Positions 7,611 to 17,029 of a stretch of 64,000 nt of DNA are shown here, in pieces. The stretch is taken from positions 372,001-436,000 of the forward strand of contig NZ_JADFBX010000005.1 in NCBI RefSeq assembly GCF_015223055.1, in the 5' to 3' direction. Within the stretch, counting starts at the first letter, position 1. Each line of letters opens with the position of its first letter. The DNA comes from Pedobacter sp. MC2016-24 (GTDB taxonomy: Bacteria; Bacteroidota; Bacteroidia; Sphingobacteriales; Sphingobacteriaceae). Below the pieces are notes generated by a model, which saw only the letters and a program-made list of their open reading frames with translations, was not told where the DNA came from and made no database searches. Both the position numbers and the translations under genes were made by a program.

Positions 7611-10600
7611 ATGAAGAGAATTAGACTAATGCAATTATGCAGTCTCTTGATGATCTTTTATTTGTGCCTATCAACTGCGCTGGTGTCCGCGCAGGAGAAC
7701 CGTACCATTAAAGGTGTTGTAAAAGGTTCAGATGACAATCTGCCACTACCTGGTGTTGCCGTGTCTGCTGTCGGAGTTCCGGGTAATGGCACTACTACAG
7801 ATCAAAACGGGCAATTCCAAATCACGGTTAGCAAATCCGTAAGTGCTTTGCTTTTCAGAAGTATCGGAATGAATTCCAAAGAAGTATCGATACAAAATAA
7901 CCAAACACTCGAGGTAAGCCTTAGCCCAGCTACACAATCCTTAAATGACGTAGTTGTTGTTGGATATGGCACTCAGAAAAAAAGTCTAGTAACCGGAGCA
8001 ATAAGCTCAATCAGTACAAAAGATCTGGAAGTTGCTGGCTTAATGCGTGCAGATCAGGCGCTGCAGGGGAAAGCCGCAGGTGTAAGTGTAATGATGAATA
8101 GTGGGCAGCCAGGCGCGGGCGTCAGTATCCGGATCAGGGGGATTGGCACCAACGGTTCAAATGATCCGCTTTACATCGTAGACGGTTATCCTGCCGGGGA
8201 CCTGGAGTCAATCAACCCCAAAGATATAGAAACCATGGAAGTGCTTAAAGATGCCGCTTCAGCTGCAATCTATGGCGCAAGAGGCGCAAACGGAGTGGTG
8301 ATCGTGACTACAAAAAGAGGTAAAAACGGGCAGTACAAAGTAAATTACGACTACTATTATGGAATCCAGAACGTAAGAAAGTATATCGATGTGCTTGATG
8401 CCACACAATATGCCAGAATTCAAAATGAAGCTTATTTCAACTCCAACTTACCGCTGCCGTTCTCCATTGATGAAATTTCAAAAATGGGCGCTGGTACCAA
8501 TTGGCAAGATGAAGTAAGTTATCACAATGCACCTATACAAAGTCATCAGGCAAGCTTATCCGGAGGTTCTGATCGTTCTACATTCAACACTTCATTTTCT
8601 TATTTCAGTCAGGATGGAACATTGGCTAAAGGAAAATCAAAATTTGACCGCTATACAGGTCGCGTCAATACCGAACAAAAATACCTGGATGGCATGCTGA
8701 CAACCGGGGTAAACCTCAGTTTTACCAATGTAAAAAGAGCATCAATCACCTCAAACTCGGGAAATGCAGGCCCGATCTTAAGTGCAATCAACATGGATCC
8801 AGTTACCCCGGTTATGAAAGATGATGGCACATTCGCCATTTCCAGATATGTATCTCAGGAGATCGTAAACCCTGTTGCCAGAATATATTACTCAAACGGA
8901 ACGTCAGGGTACACCCGTTTAATCGGAAATGCCTTTGGAGAACTCAGTATCCTAAAAAACTTAAAACTTCGGAGCACCTTAGGTTACACTTTCCAATACG
9001 ATCAGGGAGACAACTACATTCCCATATATTACCTCAATTCAACCAATTTTACACTGGCATCTGGAACCAGCAAAACTTCGGCTGAAAATAAATACCTGAA
9101 TTTTGAGAATACCCTTACGTATAACGAAACCATTCAAAAAAACAGTTTCTCACTCCTTATTGGAAACACCATTAACAAAGGCCAGGGAAGTAATATTTCA
9201 GCCTCAAAAAACGGTCTTTTATACGATGATCCCGCTTATGCTTATCTTGACCTCGCCAAAGACAACTTAAGTGCCTCAGCTTCAGGTGGAGCATTTCATA
9301 GTGCCTTCCTCTCGTATTTTGGCAGATTAAACTATGATTACGATGGCAGGTTTATGGCCACAGCAACATTTAGAGCAGATGGCTCGTTCAGGTTTGGACC
9401 AAATAATAAATTTGGTTACTTCCCATCCATCTCAGCCGGATGGAACATTTCCAAAGAACATTTTATGGAAAATCAACAGTGGATAAACAACTTAAAATTA
9501 AGAGCCAGTTGGGGTCAGACGGGAAATGACAGGATAGATGATTATAAATTTGTATCTACCATCAGTACCTATGCGCGCAATTACTACTGGGGGCCCAACA
9601 CCCAAATGATTGGCGCCTCGCCAAACGGTGTTTCCAATAACGATTTGAAGTGGGAAACATCAGAACAAACAAACATTGGTTTTGATGCTGATTTTTTAAG
9701 CGATTTCAATGCAACATTCGATTGGTACTCAAAGAAAACCAAGGATTTGTTACTCACCATTCCCATCCCATTATATGTGGGTAATGGTGCGCCGACAGGC
9801 AACGCGGGAAATGTAGTCAATAAGGGTGTTGAACTGACATTGGGCTATAAAAAAGATTTTGGCAAACTCAATGTAAGCCTGAATGTAAATGGCGCCTACA
9901 ACTACAACAAGGTAACTTTTGTAGGCAATGCAACTGGTTTTATTCCTGGTAGTGATGCCAGTAATCAAATGCAAGGAGTAACACGTATGGAGGCTGGATA
10001 TCCGATCGGGTACTTCTGGTTATATACTATGGATGGTATTTTCCAGAATCAATCGGAAGTCAGTCAGCATGTAGGACCAAATGGAAATAAAATACAACCC
10101 AATGCAGTTCCCGGAGACATTCGCTACAAAGACCTGAACGGTGATGGCATCATTGACAACAGAGACCGCTCTAATGTGGGCAGTCCGCATCCAAAATACA
10201 ATTATGGATTTAACCTCAGTATGCGCTATGCCAATTTCGACCTGAATGTTTTCTTCAATGGCTTAGCCGGAAACAAAATCTTCAATAGTTTACACCGATG
10301 GGATCTGCCTACGGCCAATTATCCTGTTGCCGTTTTAAACAGATGGCACGGTGAGGGGACATCAAATACCTTCCCAAGAGTATCCGCAGGAGATGCCAAT
10401 GGCAATTTCACCAACCCATCTGACTTTTTCCTTGAAGATGGAAGCTACCTGCGTTTAAAAAACCTCTCTTTGGGTTATACCATCAAGGGCTTATCTAAAT
10501 ACAAAATCAATAATCTCCGTTTATATGCCACAGGCACAAATTTATTTGTCCTTACCAAATACACCGGTTTTGACCCCGAAGTTTCCGGATCAGCTTTAGG

Positions 10601-10670
10601 CTTAGGTATAGACCGCGGGGTTTATCCACAGCCAAGAACATTCATTTTCGGCGCAAGCATTGGATTTTAA
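7611..10670 (+). CDS. SusC/RagA-type TonB-dependent outer membrane transporter
   Basis: 1019 residues. A signal peptide (ending about VSAQ, 28) is followed by a carboxypeptidase-D-like regulatory domain (about 32-110), the family's VVVVGYGTQKKSLVTGAIS entry to the plug domain (about 118-230, with the LYIVDGYPAG motif), then a large 22-strand barrel ending in the aromatic GASIGF. It imports oligosaccharides across the outer membrane with energy from TonB. The susD gene follows after 12 bases, and the two products form a lidded transporter. The substrate here is inferred from neighbouring GH5 and GH128 genes to be beta-glucan oligosaccharides. Confidence 0.96.
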   Translation: MKRIRLMQLCSLLMIFYLCLSTALVSAQENRTIKGVVKGSDDNLPLPGVAVSAVGVPGNGTTTDQNGQFQITVSKSVSALLFRSIGMNSKEVSIQNNQTLEVSLSPATQSLNDVVVVGYGTQKKSLVTGAISSISTKDLEVAGLMRADQALQGKAAGVSVMMNSGQPGAGVSIRIRGIGTNGSNDPLYIVDGYPAGDLESINPKDIETMEVLKDAASAAIYGARGANGVVIVTTKRGKNGQYKVNYDYYYGIQNVRKYIDVLDATQYARIQNEAYFNSNLPLPFSIDEISKMGAGTNWQDEVSYHNAPIQSHQASLSGGSDRSTFNTSFSYFSQDGTLAKGKSKFDRYTGRVNTEQKYLDGMLTTGVNLSFTNVKRASITSNSGNAGPILSAINMDPVTPVMKDDGTFAISRYVSQEIVNPVARIYYSNGTSGYTRLIGNAFGELSILKNLKLRSTLGYTFQYDQGDNYIPIYYLNSTNFTLASGTSKTSAENKYLNFENTLTYNETIQKNSFSLLIGNTINKGQGSNISASKNGLLYDDPAYAYLDLAKDNLSASASGGAFHSAFLSYFGRLNYDYDGRFMATATFRADGSFRFGPNNKFGYFPSISAGWNISKEHFMENQQWINNLKLRASWGQTGNDRIDDYKFVSTISTYARNYYWGPNTQMIGASPNGVSNNDLKWETSEQTNIGFDADFLSDFNATFDWYSKKTKDLLLTIPIPLYVGNGAPTGNAGNVVNKGVELTLGYKKDFGKLNVSLNVNGAYNYNKVTFVGNATGFIPGSDASNQMQGVTRMEAGYPIGYFWLYTMDGIFQNQSEVSQHVGPNGNKIQPNAVPGDIRYKDLNGDGIIDNRDRSNVGSPHPKYNYGFNLSMRYANFDLNVFFNGLAGNKIFNSLHRWDLPTANYPVAVLNRWHGEGTSNTFPRVSAGDANGNFTNPSDFFLEDGSYLRLKNLSLGYTIKGLSKYKINNLRLYATGTNLFVLTKYTGFDPEVSGSALGLGIDRGVYPQPRTFIFGASIGF

Positions 10671-10682
10671 CAATAAACAGAT

Positions 10683-12239
10683 ATGAACAGATATATAAAA
10701 GTAACTGCATTTTTATGGATACTAAGTTCAGTATCATGCAGTAAACAACTTGATTTAAAGCCCATCACAAGCGATGTGGAAACAAACTTCTATAAAGATC
10801 AGAAAGACTGCCTGCAGGGTTTGGTTGCAGCCTATAACGTTTTGCTATGGGATGCACCCCAGAATCAAAATGCCCCATTTCAATTGATCAGTGAAGTACT
10901 GGGAGATCATTGCTTTACCGGTGGCGCTTCCGTAACGGATTTGCCATCTGTGGCCAGAATAGACAAGGCAGAGATTCGGCCTGACGACCTTGGACCAAAA
11001 GCCCTTTGGTATAAATACTACACCGGAATTTACCGTTGCAACCTGCTTCTTGAAAAAATGCCCGATGCCACTTTTGATACACCTGGCCTTAGGGAGCGGT
11101 TTACCGCAGAATGCAAATTTTTGCGAGCCTATTATTATTTTGACCTTGTACGCCTTTTTGGCAACGTACCGCTCATTCTTAAAACCCTGTCCGCTTCAGA
11201 ATACAACCAAAAGCAAAGTAATCCAGAAGCGGTATACACCCAGATTTCGGCAGACCTGACAGCAGCGATCGATGTACTACCAGCTTATAAAAACATGCCC
11301 GCAACCGAACTCGGCAGGGTAACTGCTGATGCGGCAAGGGGCTTGCTAATGCGCGCCTGGTTATATTACACAGGCTATTATAAAAAGTCAGAATTGCCAG
11401 GTGTAAATGCACAAAAGATCCTTGAAATTAGCGAAACATTGATCAACAATAGCGGACATGACTTACTCAGCAATTTTGGAGATGTCTTTACGCCAATCCC
11501 TCCTTTCAACAACAACAACAAGGAATCTGTTTTTGAAATTCAGTATTCCAGTCTTGCCTACAGCGGAAACTTCAGTTATCGCGAAGAAGCCAATGGCAAC
11601 CTTAGCGTAATGCTTTGGTCGATGCGCGACCCCAACTCTGCTTCTCCGTATGCAGCAGGCTGGTCTTTTGCTCCAATTGACCAGACATTTTACAATCAGT
11701 TTGACAATACAGACTTACGCAAGGCTGCGACTTTCCTGCTCCCTAAAACACAATCAGTCTCCTTTACCCAAGGTTATCAGAACACCGATATTTTTCCTCA
11801 GAAATGGGTAGCCCTTAAAGTAAACAACTCCCCGAAGGGAAATGTAGGTTTGAATTATCCGAATCACTTTATTTCCATACGGTTTTCAGATGTGCTGCTC
11901 ATGGCCGCCGAATTGCAGCTCTTACATGGCGGCTCCGCTGCCAAGGCCCAACAATACTTTGAAAGAGTAGCCAAACGCGCCAGACCTGCCGGATATACGC
12001 CGCCCACCGTATCTTTGGACGTAATTTACAATGAACGGGACCTCGAACTGGCACTTGAAGGTGTTCGTTACTGGGATTTGATGCGAAGAGGCATAGACTA
12101 TGCCGCCAGTAAAATTAACATCAACAGAGCTGAGCCTTTCGTAAGCAAATTTAACACGGCAGCTGCCGGATTATTTCCAATCCCCGATTCAGAGATTATT
12201 CTATCTAAAAACACCCTAGTTCAAAACCCTGGCTATTAA
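10683..12239 (+). CDS. SusD/RagB-family glycan-binding lipoprotein
   Basis: 518 residues with a lipobox at SSVSC (Cys19). It has SusD-like helical TPR architecture, including LRAYYYFDLVRLFGNVPLI near 150 and the C-terminal NERDLELALEGVRYWDLMRRG stretch near 450, typical of the SusD_RagB domain. It acts as the hinged surface lid over the SusC barrel and captures oligosaccharides. It directly follows susC, and the PKD lipoprotein gene begins four bases after its stop. Confidence 0.95.
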   Translation: MNRYIKVTAFLWILSSVSCSKQLDLKPITSDVETNFYKDQKDCLQGLVAAYNVLLWDAPQNQNAPFQLISEVLGDHCFTGGASVTDLPSVARIDKAEIRPDDLGPKALWYKYYTGIYRCNLLLEKMPDATFDTPGLRERFTAECKFLRAYYYFDLVRLFGNVPLILKTLSASEYNQKQSNPEAVYTQISADLTAAIDVLPAYKNMPATELGRVTADAARGLLMRAWLYYTGYYKKSELPGVNAQKILEISETLINNSGHDLLSNFGDVFTPIPPFNNNNKESVFEIQYSSLAYSGNFSYREEANGNLSVMLWSMRDPNSASPYAAGWSFAPIDQTFYNQFDNTDLRKAATFLLPKTQSVSFTQGYQNTDIFPQKWVALKVNNSPKGNVGLNYPNHFISIRFSDVLLMAAELQLLHGGSAAKAQQYFERVAKRARPAGYTPPTVSLDVIYNERDLELALEGVRYWDLMRRGIDYAASKININRAEPFVSKFNTAAAGLFPIPDSEIILSKNTLVQNPGY

Positions 12240-12243
12240 CCTC

Positions 12244-13176
12244 ATGGATATTCTAAACCTAACTCAGATGAGATACATCATACTAGCGGCTATGGCATCG
12301 ATCATTTGCTTATCGTGTACAAAAAAGCCTGGTCTTGAGGATCCAATTCCTTCAGATGAAGTCAATATCATCGTGCAAAAAACGGACACCTTAAACGTAT
12401 ATCGTTTCATCAATGCAAAAATAGGGAAAACAGCTACCGCACGCTGGGACCTTGGCAACAATCAAAAGGCAGTTGGCGATACTGTAATTGGCCGTTATCC
12501 TTTTAAAGGGAATTATACGGTGACCTTATCCGTTTTCAATGGATTAACTGCGGTAGACAAATCCGTACTGGTTTCATTCAACCAGGATAATATCAATCTG
12601 GATCCCGTCTATGGCTTTCTTACCGGCGGACTTAGTGTTACCGCAGGAAAAACCTGGGTACTTGACTCGCTGACGGATGGGCATGTCAGACTGATCAATT
12701 CTGGTTCTAACACCCCATGGAATAAGCTGTCAAAAACCGGGAAGGGCGTATACGACGATGAACTGAACTTTAAGCTCGCCGGATATGAATGTACCTATAA
12801 CAACCACAACACCTCGTATGTACATGGGGGAACCATAGATGGAATTACCCAGTTTCGTTTAAAAGAGCTTAATGCCAACTGGGGAACGGCAACCAATCCT
12901 ACTGCAGACGGAGGCGATTTGATGATCAATTACACGCCATCAAAACCCGTTCAAAAATGGACTATGGAAATCAGAAATGGCAAACATTACCTTAGGCTTT
13001 ACAACGGCGCTTTCTTCTTTTTTTACCGGGGCTGTTCAGATGTCATTGAATACGAGATCAGTTCAATTTCTGAAAATGAAATGACGGTAACCCATACAGA
13101 AACCCTACCAGCTTCCAGGGTAGCAAGTGCCTGGAGAGATGTCTATTTATTAATCCGTAAAGGTTACGTAAGATAA
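12244..13176 (+). CDS. PKD-domain lipoprotein, probable surface glycan-binding protein
   Basis: 310 residues from the first ATG. A second in-frame ATG at 12268 gives a tidier lipoprotein signal (MRYIILAAMASIICLSC) and may be the true start. After the lipidated cysteine comes a PKD-like immunoglobulin fold (about 55-118, with WDLGNN and GNYTVTLSVFNG), then a roughly 185-residue C-terminal part rich in Trp and Tyr that I do not recognise. In PULs this position after susD is normally filled by a SusE/SusF-type or other surface glycan-binding protein, so carbohydrate binding is inferred. The next gene starts five bases downstream. Confidence 0.7.
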   Translation: MDILNLTQMRYIILAAMASIICLSCTKKPGLEDPIPSDEVNIIVQKTDTLNVYRFINAKIGKTATARWDLGNNQKAVGDTVIGRYPFKGNYTVTLSVFNGLTAVDKSVLVSFNQDNINLDPVYGFLTGGLSVTAGKTWVLDSLTDGHVRLINSGSNTPWNKLSKTGKGVYDDELNFKLAGYECTYNNHNTSYVHGGTIDGITQFRLKELNANWGTATNPTADGGDLMINYTPSKPVQKWTMEIRNGKHYLRLYNGAFFFFYRGCSDVIEYEISSISENEMTVTHTETLPASRVASAWRDVYLLIRKGYVR

Positions 13177-13181
13177 ACACA

Positions 13182-16004
13182 ATGAAAAGAAAACATTTTT
13201 TTATAAAGGTCATTTGCCTGGGTATCCTGGCAATGACCATACTCCAGGCCTGTAAAAAAGACAATGATCAACCCAAATCATTGCCGGATCGCATGGAGAT
13301 CATCGACACAAAATCAACCATTGACGGAAACCTGGTAGAAAGTTTAGCCCTAAATGCCAACAATACTTTCACCTTGTCTTTCAAAAATGCACCGACGGGG
13401 ACATCGGCCGTCATAAGTGCAGAAGCCGTAAACGGTATTTCCATTCCTGAAAGCACCGTGGAACTCAATGGCACGACCAGCGTAACTGTGCCCCTCAATG
13501 GCAAGCCGGGTACAGACGGAACTTTTGTCCTGGTCGTAAATGTCAAGGTTAACGGTACCACTTATGTTTGCAGTAAAGAATTCTATGTCGATTTGGCCAC
13601 GGTGACAGCCATAGAATTCCCTTTGGCAGAAACCCCAATATTCAATGTAAACAAGGTAACTGATATTGATTTTGACATTTACCCAAAATCTACTGCATTT
13701 ACCATCGTCACAGCACCGAATTTAACGGCAGAAATCATCAATGTGTCAGCGACCAAAAGAACGCTGAGGATCACACCAAATGGGCAGTTTACTACGGGCA
13801 CAGTAGCGGTTACAGCTAATTTCATGGCCATCACACCAGTTACCCGAACCATCAGTTGTAATGCATTTGCTGCGGGTTCTGGAACTGTAGCAGCACCATT
13901 CGAAATACCGGATGCTGATCGCATGAACAGAATTGCTTCCGCTTTAACCAGCAATTTTAAATTAACCAATGATTTTACACAAATCACTGCAACCACTTCA
14001 GGAAGCACCTTTAGCGGGACTGTTGATGGCAACGGCAAAACCATTACCGGTCTTATGCTGACCTCTATTACAGATAAATCAGGACTATTTGCTGAACTTG
14101 GCGAAAGTGCTTCCATTAAGAACCTGATCCTCAAAAATGTGAATATAAGCGGTCAGAATAATACGGCGGCACTAACTGGTGTCAACCGCGGCAGTGTAAG
14201 TAATGTAACGGTTAGCGGAACAGTTAGCGGCGGCTTGTTTGTCGGTGGCATTTCCGGAAACAATTATGGTTCCATTACCACATCTGATGTAAGCGGACTA
14301 AACATAAAAGGGCTGAACAACATCGGCTCCTTAACGGGAGGTGTCAATTCTGGATCAACACAAACTTCCAACGTTACTTTGCTACTCCCAGAAACCTTCC
14401 CGACGGAAGTGTATGGCATTGCATCGGCTAAAACCGCTGACTTTACTTTCGCACCTTCTGATGGTACAATTGCCGTTCTGACTACGCCTGCCTTGTTAAC
14501 TGCAAGCCCTGTAGCCGGGCAACAAAAGCTAAACTTAACACCACAGGCTGGATTTTTAAGTGGGGATCTACAAATATCCATGCAAAAAAATAATTTATCA
14601 GCCATCAGAACCGTTAAAATATTCTCGAAGCAGGCAGGTTCGTTTTTTGACGGTGGAGACGGATCTGTAGTTAGTCCATATATTATTTCTAACGAGTCGG
14701 CACTGGATTATGTCAGAAATGATGGCACTAAAAATTATAAAATCGTAGCAAACATCACTTTAACTAAAGTGTGGACACCCATACCGGCGTTCAGTGGAAC
14801 CCTGGATGGCGGGAAATTTAAAGTGACAGGTTTAACCATCAATTCAACTCTTGCCAATGATGGCTTCATCAATACCAATACCGGCACAATCAAAGACATC
14901 CAATTCCTGAATGTCGATTGCAAAACCGGTGCAGCATTTGGGGTAGTCACAGGTAAAAATGCTGGTGGAACCATTCAAAATGTAGTGGTTACCGGCGCTG
15001 TCCTTTCTACCAATACCGGTGATCTTTTGGGTGGCATTACTGGCGAAATATCTGCAGGTGGTAAAATTACACAGTGTTATACCAATCTTAACATGTCTGC
15101 CTCCTGTGGAATGGTTGGCGGAATTGCAGGCAGATTAACGACCTCCACCGGAGCAATCACAGAAATTTCTTATTGTACCAGCACTGGAAACATCGAAATC
15201 ACGGCTTCTAAAAATCGGATTGGAGGTATATTAGGCCGAGCAGAAGGAACGGTATCCGGGGGTATCATTAAAAATTGCCTTTCGACCATAAACATTACGA
15301 CCACAACAGCTGCATCAACTACAGTAAATGGCGTCGGTGGTATCTTTGGTGCAGATCAGAATGCCAACATTGTCCCTATCGATCAATGTATGTTTAGCGG
15401 ATCGATAACTGCAGGTTTCTCCATTGGGGGTATCGCTGGCGTAGGATCCTCGATTACCAATTGTATGGTAAAAGGTAAAGGTCCATTAGCTGCCCAGCCG
15501 ATGTTAAGCGCTACAAGTACAACACCTGCAACAGGAAACATCGGCGGTATTGCTGGAACCAACAAAACCAGACTGGAAAACTGCGTGGTTAGAGAAGCGA
15601 CCATTAAATCGGTGATTACGCCAGCAAGCCTGCCAAATGGCGGTATTACAAGCACTTATCAAAACAATGGATACACGAGGAACAGTTTCATTGCAAATAC
15701 TTCTATCGAAGGTTCAAACTCCGCACCAAACTGGGACAATAATTTTCGGATTTCAGGAACGCCTGCTAATGGAAACGGAGCTAATGGCAACAACTATGTA
15801 GGCACAGGAGTAAGCATTGCGGGACGTACAAGCACCATTGGTGATGATCAGAACGGTTTAGATGGGCAGGTGAAAACCCAGGCACAACTTACACAGAGCT
15901 TTTTTCAGGGTATTGGTTACGATTTTGCAATCTGGAAGATAGATACAGATGGCTATCTGTCCTTAAGAAACGTCGGTTATAACGGTAGCCTTCCAACACC
16001 ATAA
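13182..16004 (+). CDS. large lipoprotein with GLUG-type repeats
   Basis: 940 residues with a lipobox ending in Cys24 (TILQAC). The first ~230 residues look like tandem beta-sandwich domains. Two regions (about 270-400 and 520-780) carry short Gly-rich repeats of the GLUG kind, for example GLFAELGESASIKNLILKNV and VGGISGNNYGSI, suggesting a right-handed beta-helix. Composition is rich in Thr, Gly, Asn and Ser, as in secreted adhesins. Its place in the PUL between a PKD lipoprotein and GH128 suggests a surface protein that binds or scaffolds insoluble glycan. No catalytic signature was found, though beta-helix lyases cannot be excluded. Confidence 0.7.
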   Translation: MKRKHFFIKVICLGILAMTILQACKKDNDQPKSLPDRMEIIDTKSTIDGNLVESLALNANNTFTLSFKNAPTGTSAVISAEAVNGISIPESTVELNGTTSVTVPLNGKPGTDGTFVLVVNVKVNGTTYVCSKEFYVDLATVTAIEFPLAETPIFNVNKVTDIDFDIYPKSTAFTIVTAPNLTAEIINVSATKRTLRITPNGQFTTGTVAVTANFMAITPVTRTISCNAFAAGSGTVAAPFEIPDADRMNRIASALTSNFKLTNDFTQITATTSGSTFSGTVDGNGKTITGLMLTSITDKSGLFAELGESASIKNLILKNVNISGQNNTAALTGVNRGSVSNVTVSGTVSGGLFVGGISGNNYGSITTSDVSGLNIKGLNNIGSLTGGVNSGSTQTSNVTLLLPETFPTEVYGIASAKTADFTFAPSDGTIAVLTTPALLTASPVAGQQKLNLTPQAGFLSGDLQISMQKNNLSAIRTVKIFSKQAGSFFDGGDGSVVSPYIISNESALDYVRNDGTKNYKIVANITLTKVWTPIPAFSGTLDGGKFKVTGLTINSTLANDGFINTNTGTIKDIQFLNVDCKTGAAFGVVTGKNAGGTIQNVVVTGAVLSTNTGDLLGGITGEISAGGKITQCYTNLNMSASCGMVGGIAGRLTTSTGAITEISYCTSTGNIEITASKNRIGGILGRAEGTVSGGIIKNCLSTINITTTTAASTTVNGVGGIFGADQNANIVPIDQCMFSGSITAGFSIGGIAGVGSSITNCMVKGKGPLAAQPMLSATSTTPATGNIGGIAGTNKTRLENCVVREATIKSVITPASLPNGGITSTYQNNGYTRNSFIANTSIEGSNSAPNWDNNFRISGTPANGNGANGNNYVGTGVSIAGRTSTIGDDQNGLDGQVKTQAQLTQSFFQGIGYDFAIWKIDTDGYLSLRNVGYNGSLPTP

Positions 16005-16037
16005 TAAAGATATCAGTTCACGATTAAATTAAATAAG

Positions 16038-16916
16038 ATGATTAAGATTTTAAACCTGTTCTTTATCGGTTGCTGTTCAGTCCTGCTGGGCTGCTCAAAA
16101 AGCAATGTATATGTACCAACAAAAGCCGTATCAGGCAATTATACCGCCAAAGGCAAAAAAGGCGCAGATTTCAGCACCAATAACAAAAATGGGACCTGGT
16201 GGGGCAATACCATTTCCCTGCAAAGTCATTGGTTTTATACCTGGGGCACATCAGTCCCATTTGAGCTGGTGCCACAAAATGCTGAATTTGTCCCGATGTT
16301 TTGGAGTAAAGCCAATGTAACAGATGCAAACATTGCCTATGTAAAGCAGTTAAAAGATCAGGGAAGAGCCAAATATATCCTTGGTTTCAATGAACCCGAT
16401 CTGGCCGACCAGTCCAACATGACCGTACAAGATGCCCTGGCTTTATGGCCACAACTGGAAACCATTGGATTGCCCCTAGGCAGCCCGGCAGCTTCCTGGC
16501 CAACCAGACAATGGATTTATGACTTTATGGATCAAGCCATTGCTCAAAAAAGGCGGGTTGATTTTATCTGTGTGCACATGTATGTCGGTACTGATGATGT
16601 TGCTTTCATAAACGTATTACAGGATTTATACAACAAATACCATAAACCCATCTGGATTACTGAGTTTGCAACGGTGGCTGATAAAGCCACAACTATGGCC
16701 GAAAATCCTTATACACCAGATATGGTTTTAGGCTTTATGCAGCGCTTGCTGCCCAAACTCGAAGCGCTTGATTTTGTACAGCGATATTCCTGGTTCTCGG
16801 GCTCCCCAACCAGCGCACGCCTATGGCCCTCAGCTTTGATTGATGCCAATGGCAATTTAACCAAGCTTGGAAAATGGTATTCAGAATTTACGCCCAATAC
16901 GGAAATCAAAAGATAG
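16038..16916 (+). CDS. lipoprotein glycoside hydrolase of the GH128 type (beta-1,3-glucanase-like)
   Basis: 292 residues with a lipobox at LLGC (Cys19). The body matches the Asl1-like glycosyl hydrolase catalytic core used by GH128 endo-beta-1,3-glucanases. The likely acid/base is Glu119 in ILGFNEPD and the nucleophile Glu209 in IWITEFA; conserved aromatics include W54-W55, W89 and W252. It closes the PUL 33 bases after the GLUG protein gene. This enzyme is the strongest indication that the locus handles beta-1,3-glucan such as laminarin, curdlan or fungal wall glucan. Confidence 0.82.
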   Translation: MIKILNLFFIGCCSVLLGCSKSNVYVPTKAVSGNYTAKGKKGADFSTNNKNGTWWGNTISLQSHWFYTWGTSVPFELVPQNAEFVPMFWSKANVTDANIAYVKQLKDQGRAKYILGFNEPDLADQSNMTVQDALALWPQLETIGLPLGSPAASWPTRQWIYDFMDQAIAQKRRVDFICVHMYVGTDDVAFINVLQDLYNKYHKPIWITEFATVADKATTMAENPYTPDMVLGFMQRLLPKLEALDFVQRYSWFSGSPTSARLWPSALIDANGNLTKLGKWYSEFTPNTEIKR

Positions 16917-16942
16917 ATCATCCGGGGCATTCAATACTGGCA

Positions 16943-16990
16943 AAATAAAAAAACTGACTGCCATAGGGCTGTCAGTGGCGGGTCTTTTAT
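16943..16990 (+). terminator. terminator at the end of the PUL
   Basis: Stem ACTGAC-T-GCC (16953-16962), loop ATAG, GGC-T-GTCAGT (16967-16976), one internal T-T mismatch. It is preceded by an A-tract and followed, after a few G-rich bases, by a TCTTTTATTT run. The T-run is displaced, so efficiency is uncertain. Confidence 0.55.
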
Positions 16991-17029
16991 TTGTATTGTA
17001 GAAACAAGACACCCTTAAACAAAGACACC

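Noticed and set aside
13679-14134. 151-codon open frame antisense to the GLUG protein gene
   Set aside because: Its Val/Leu/Ser-rich composition is what the Thr/Asn/Gly-rich repeats give on the opposite strand.
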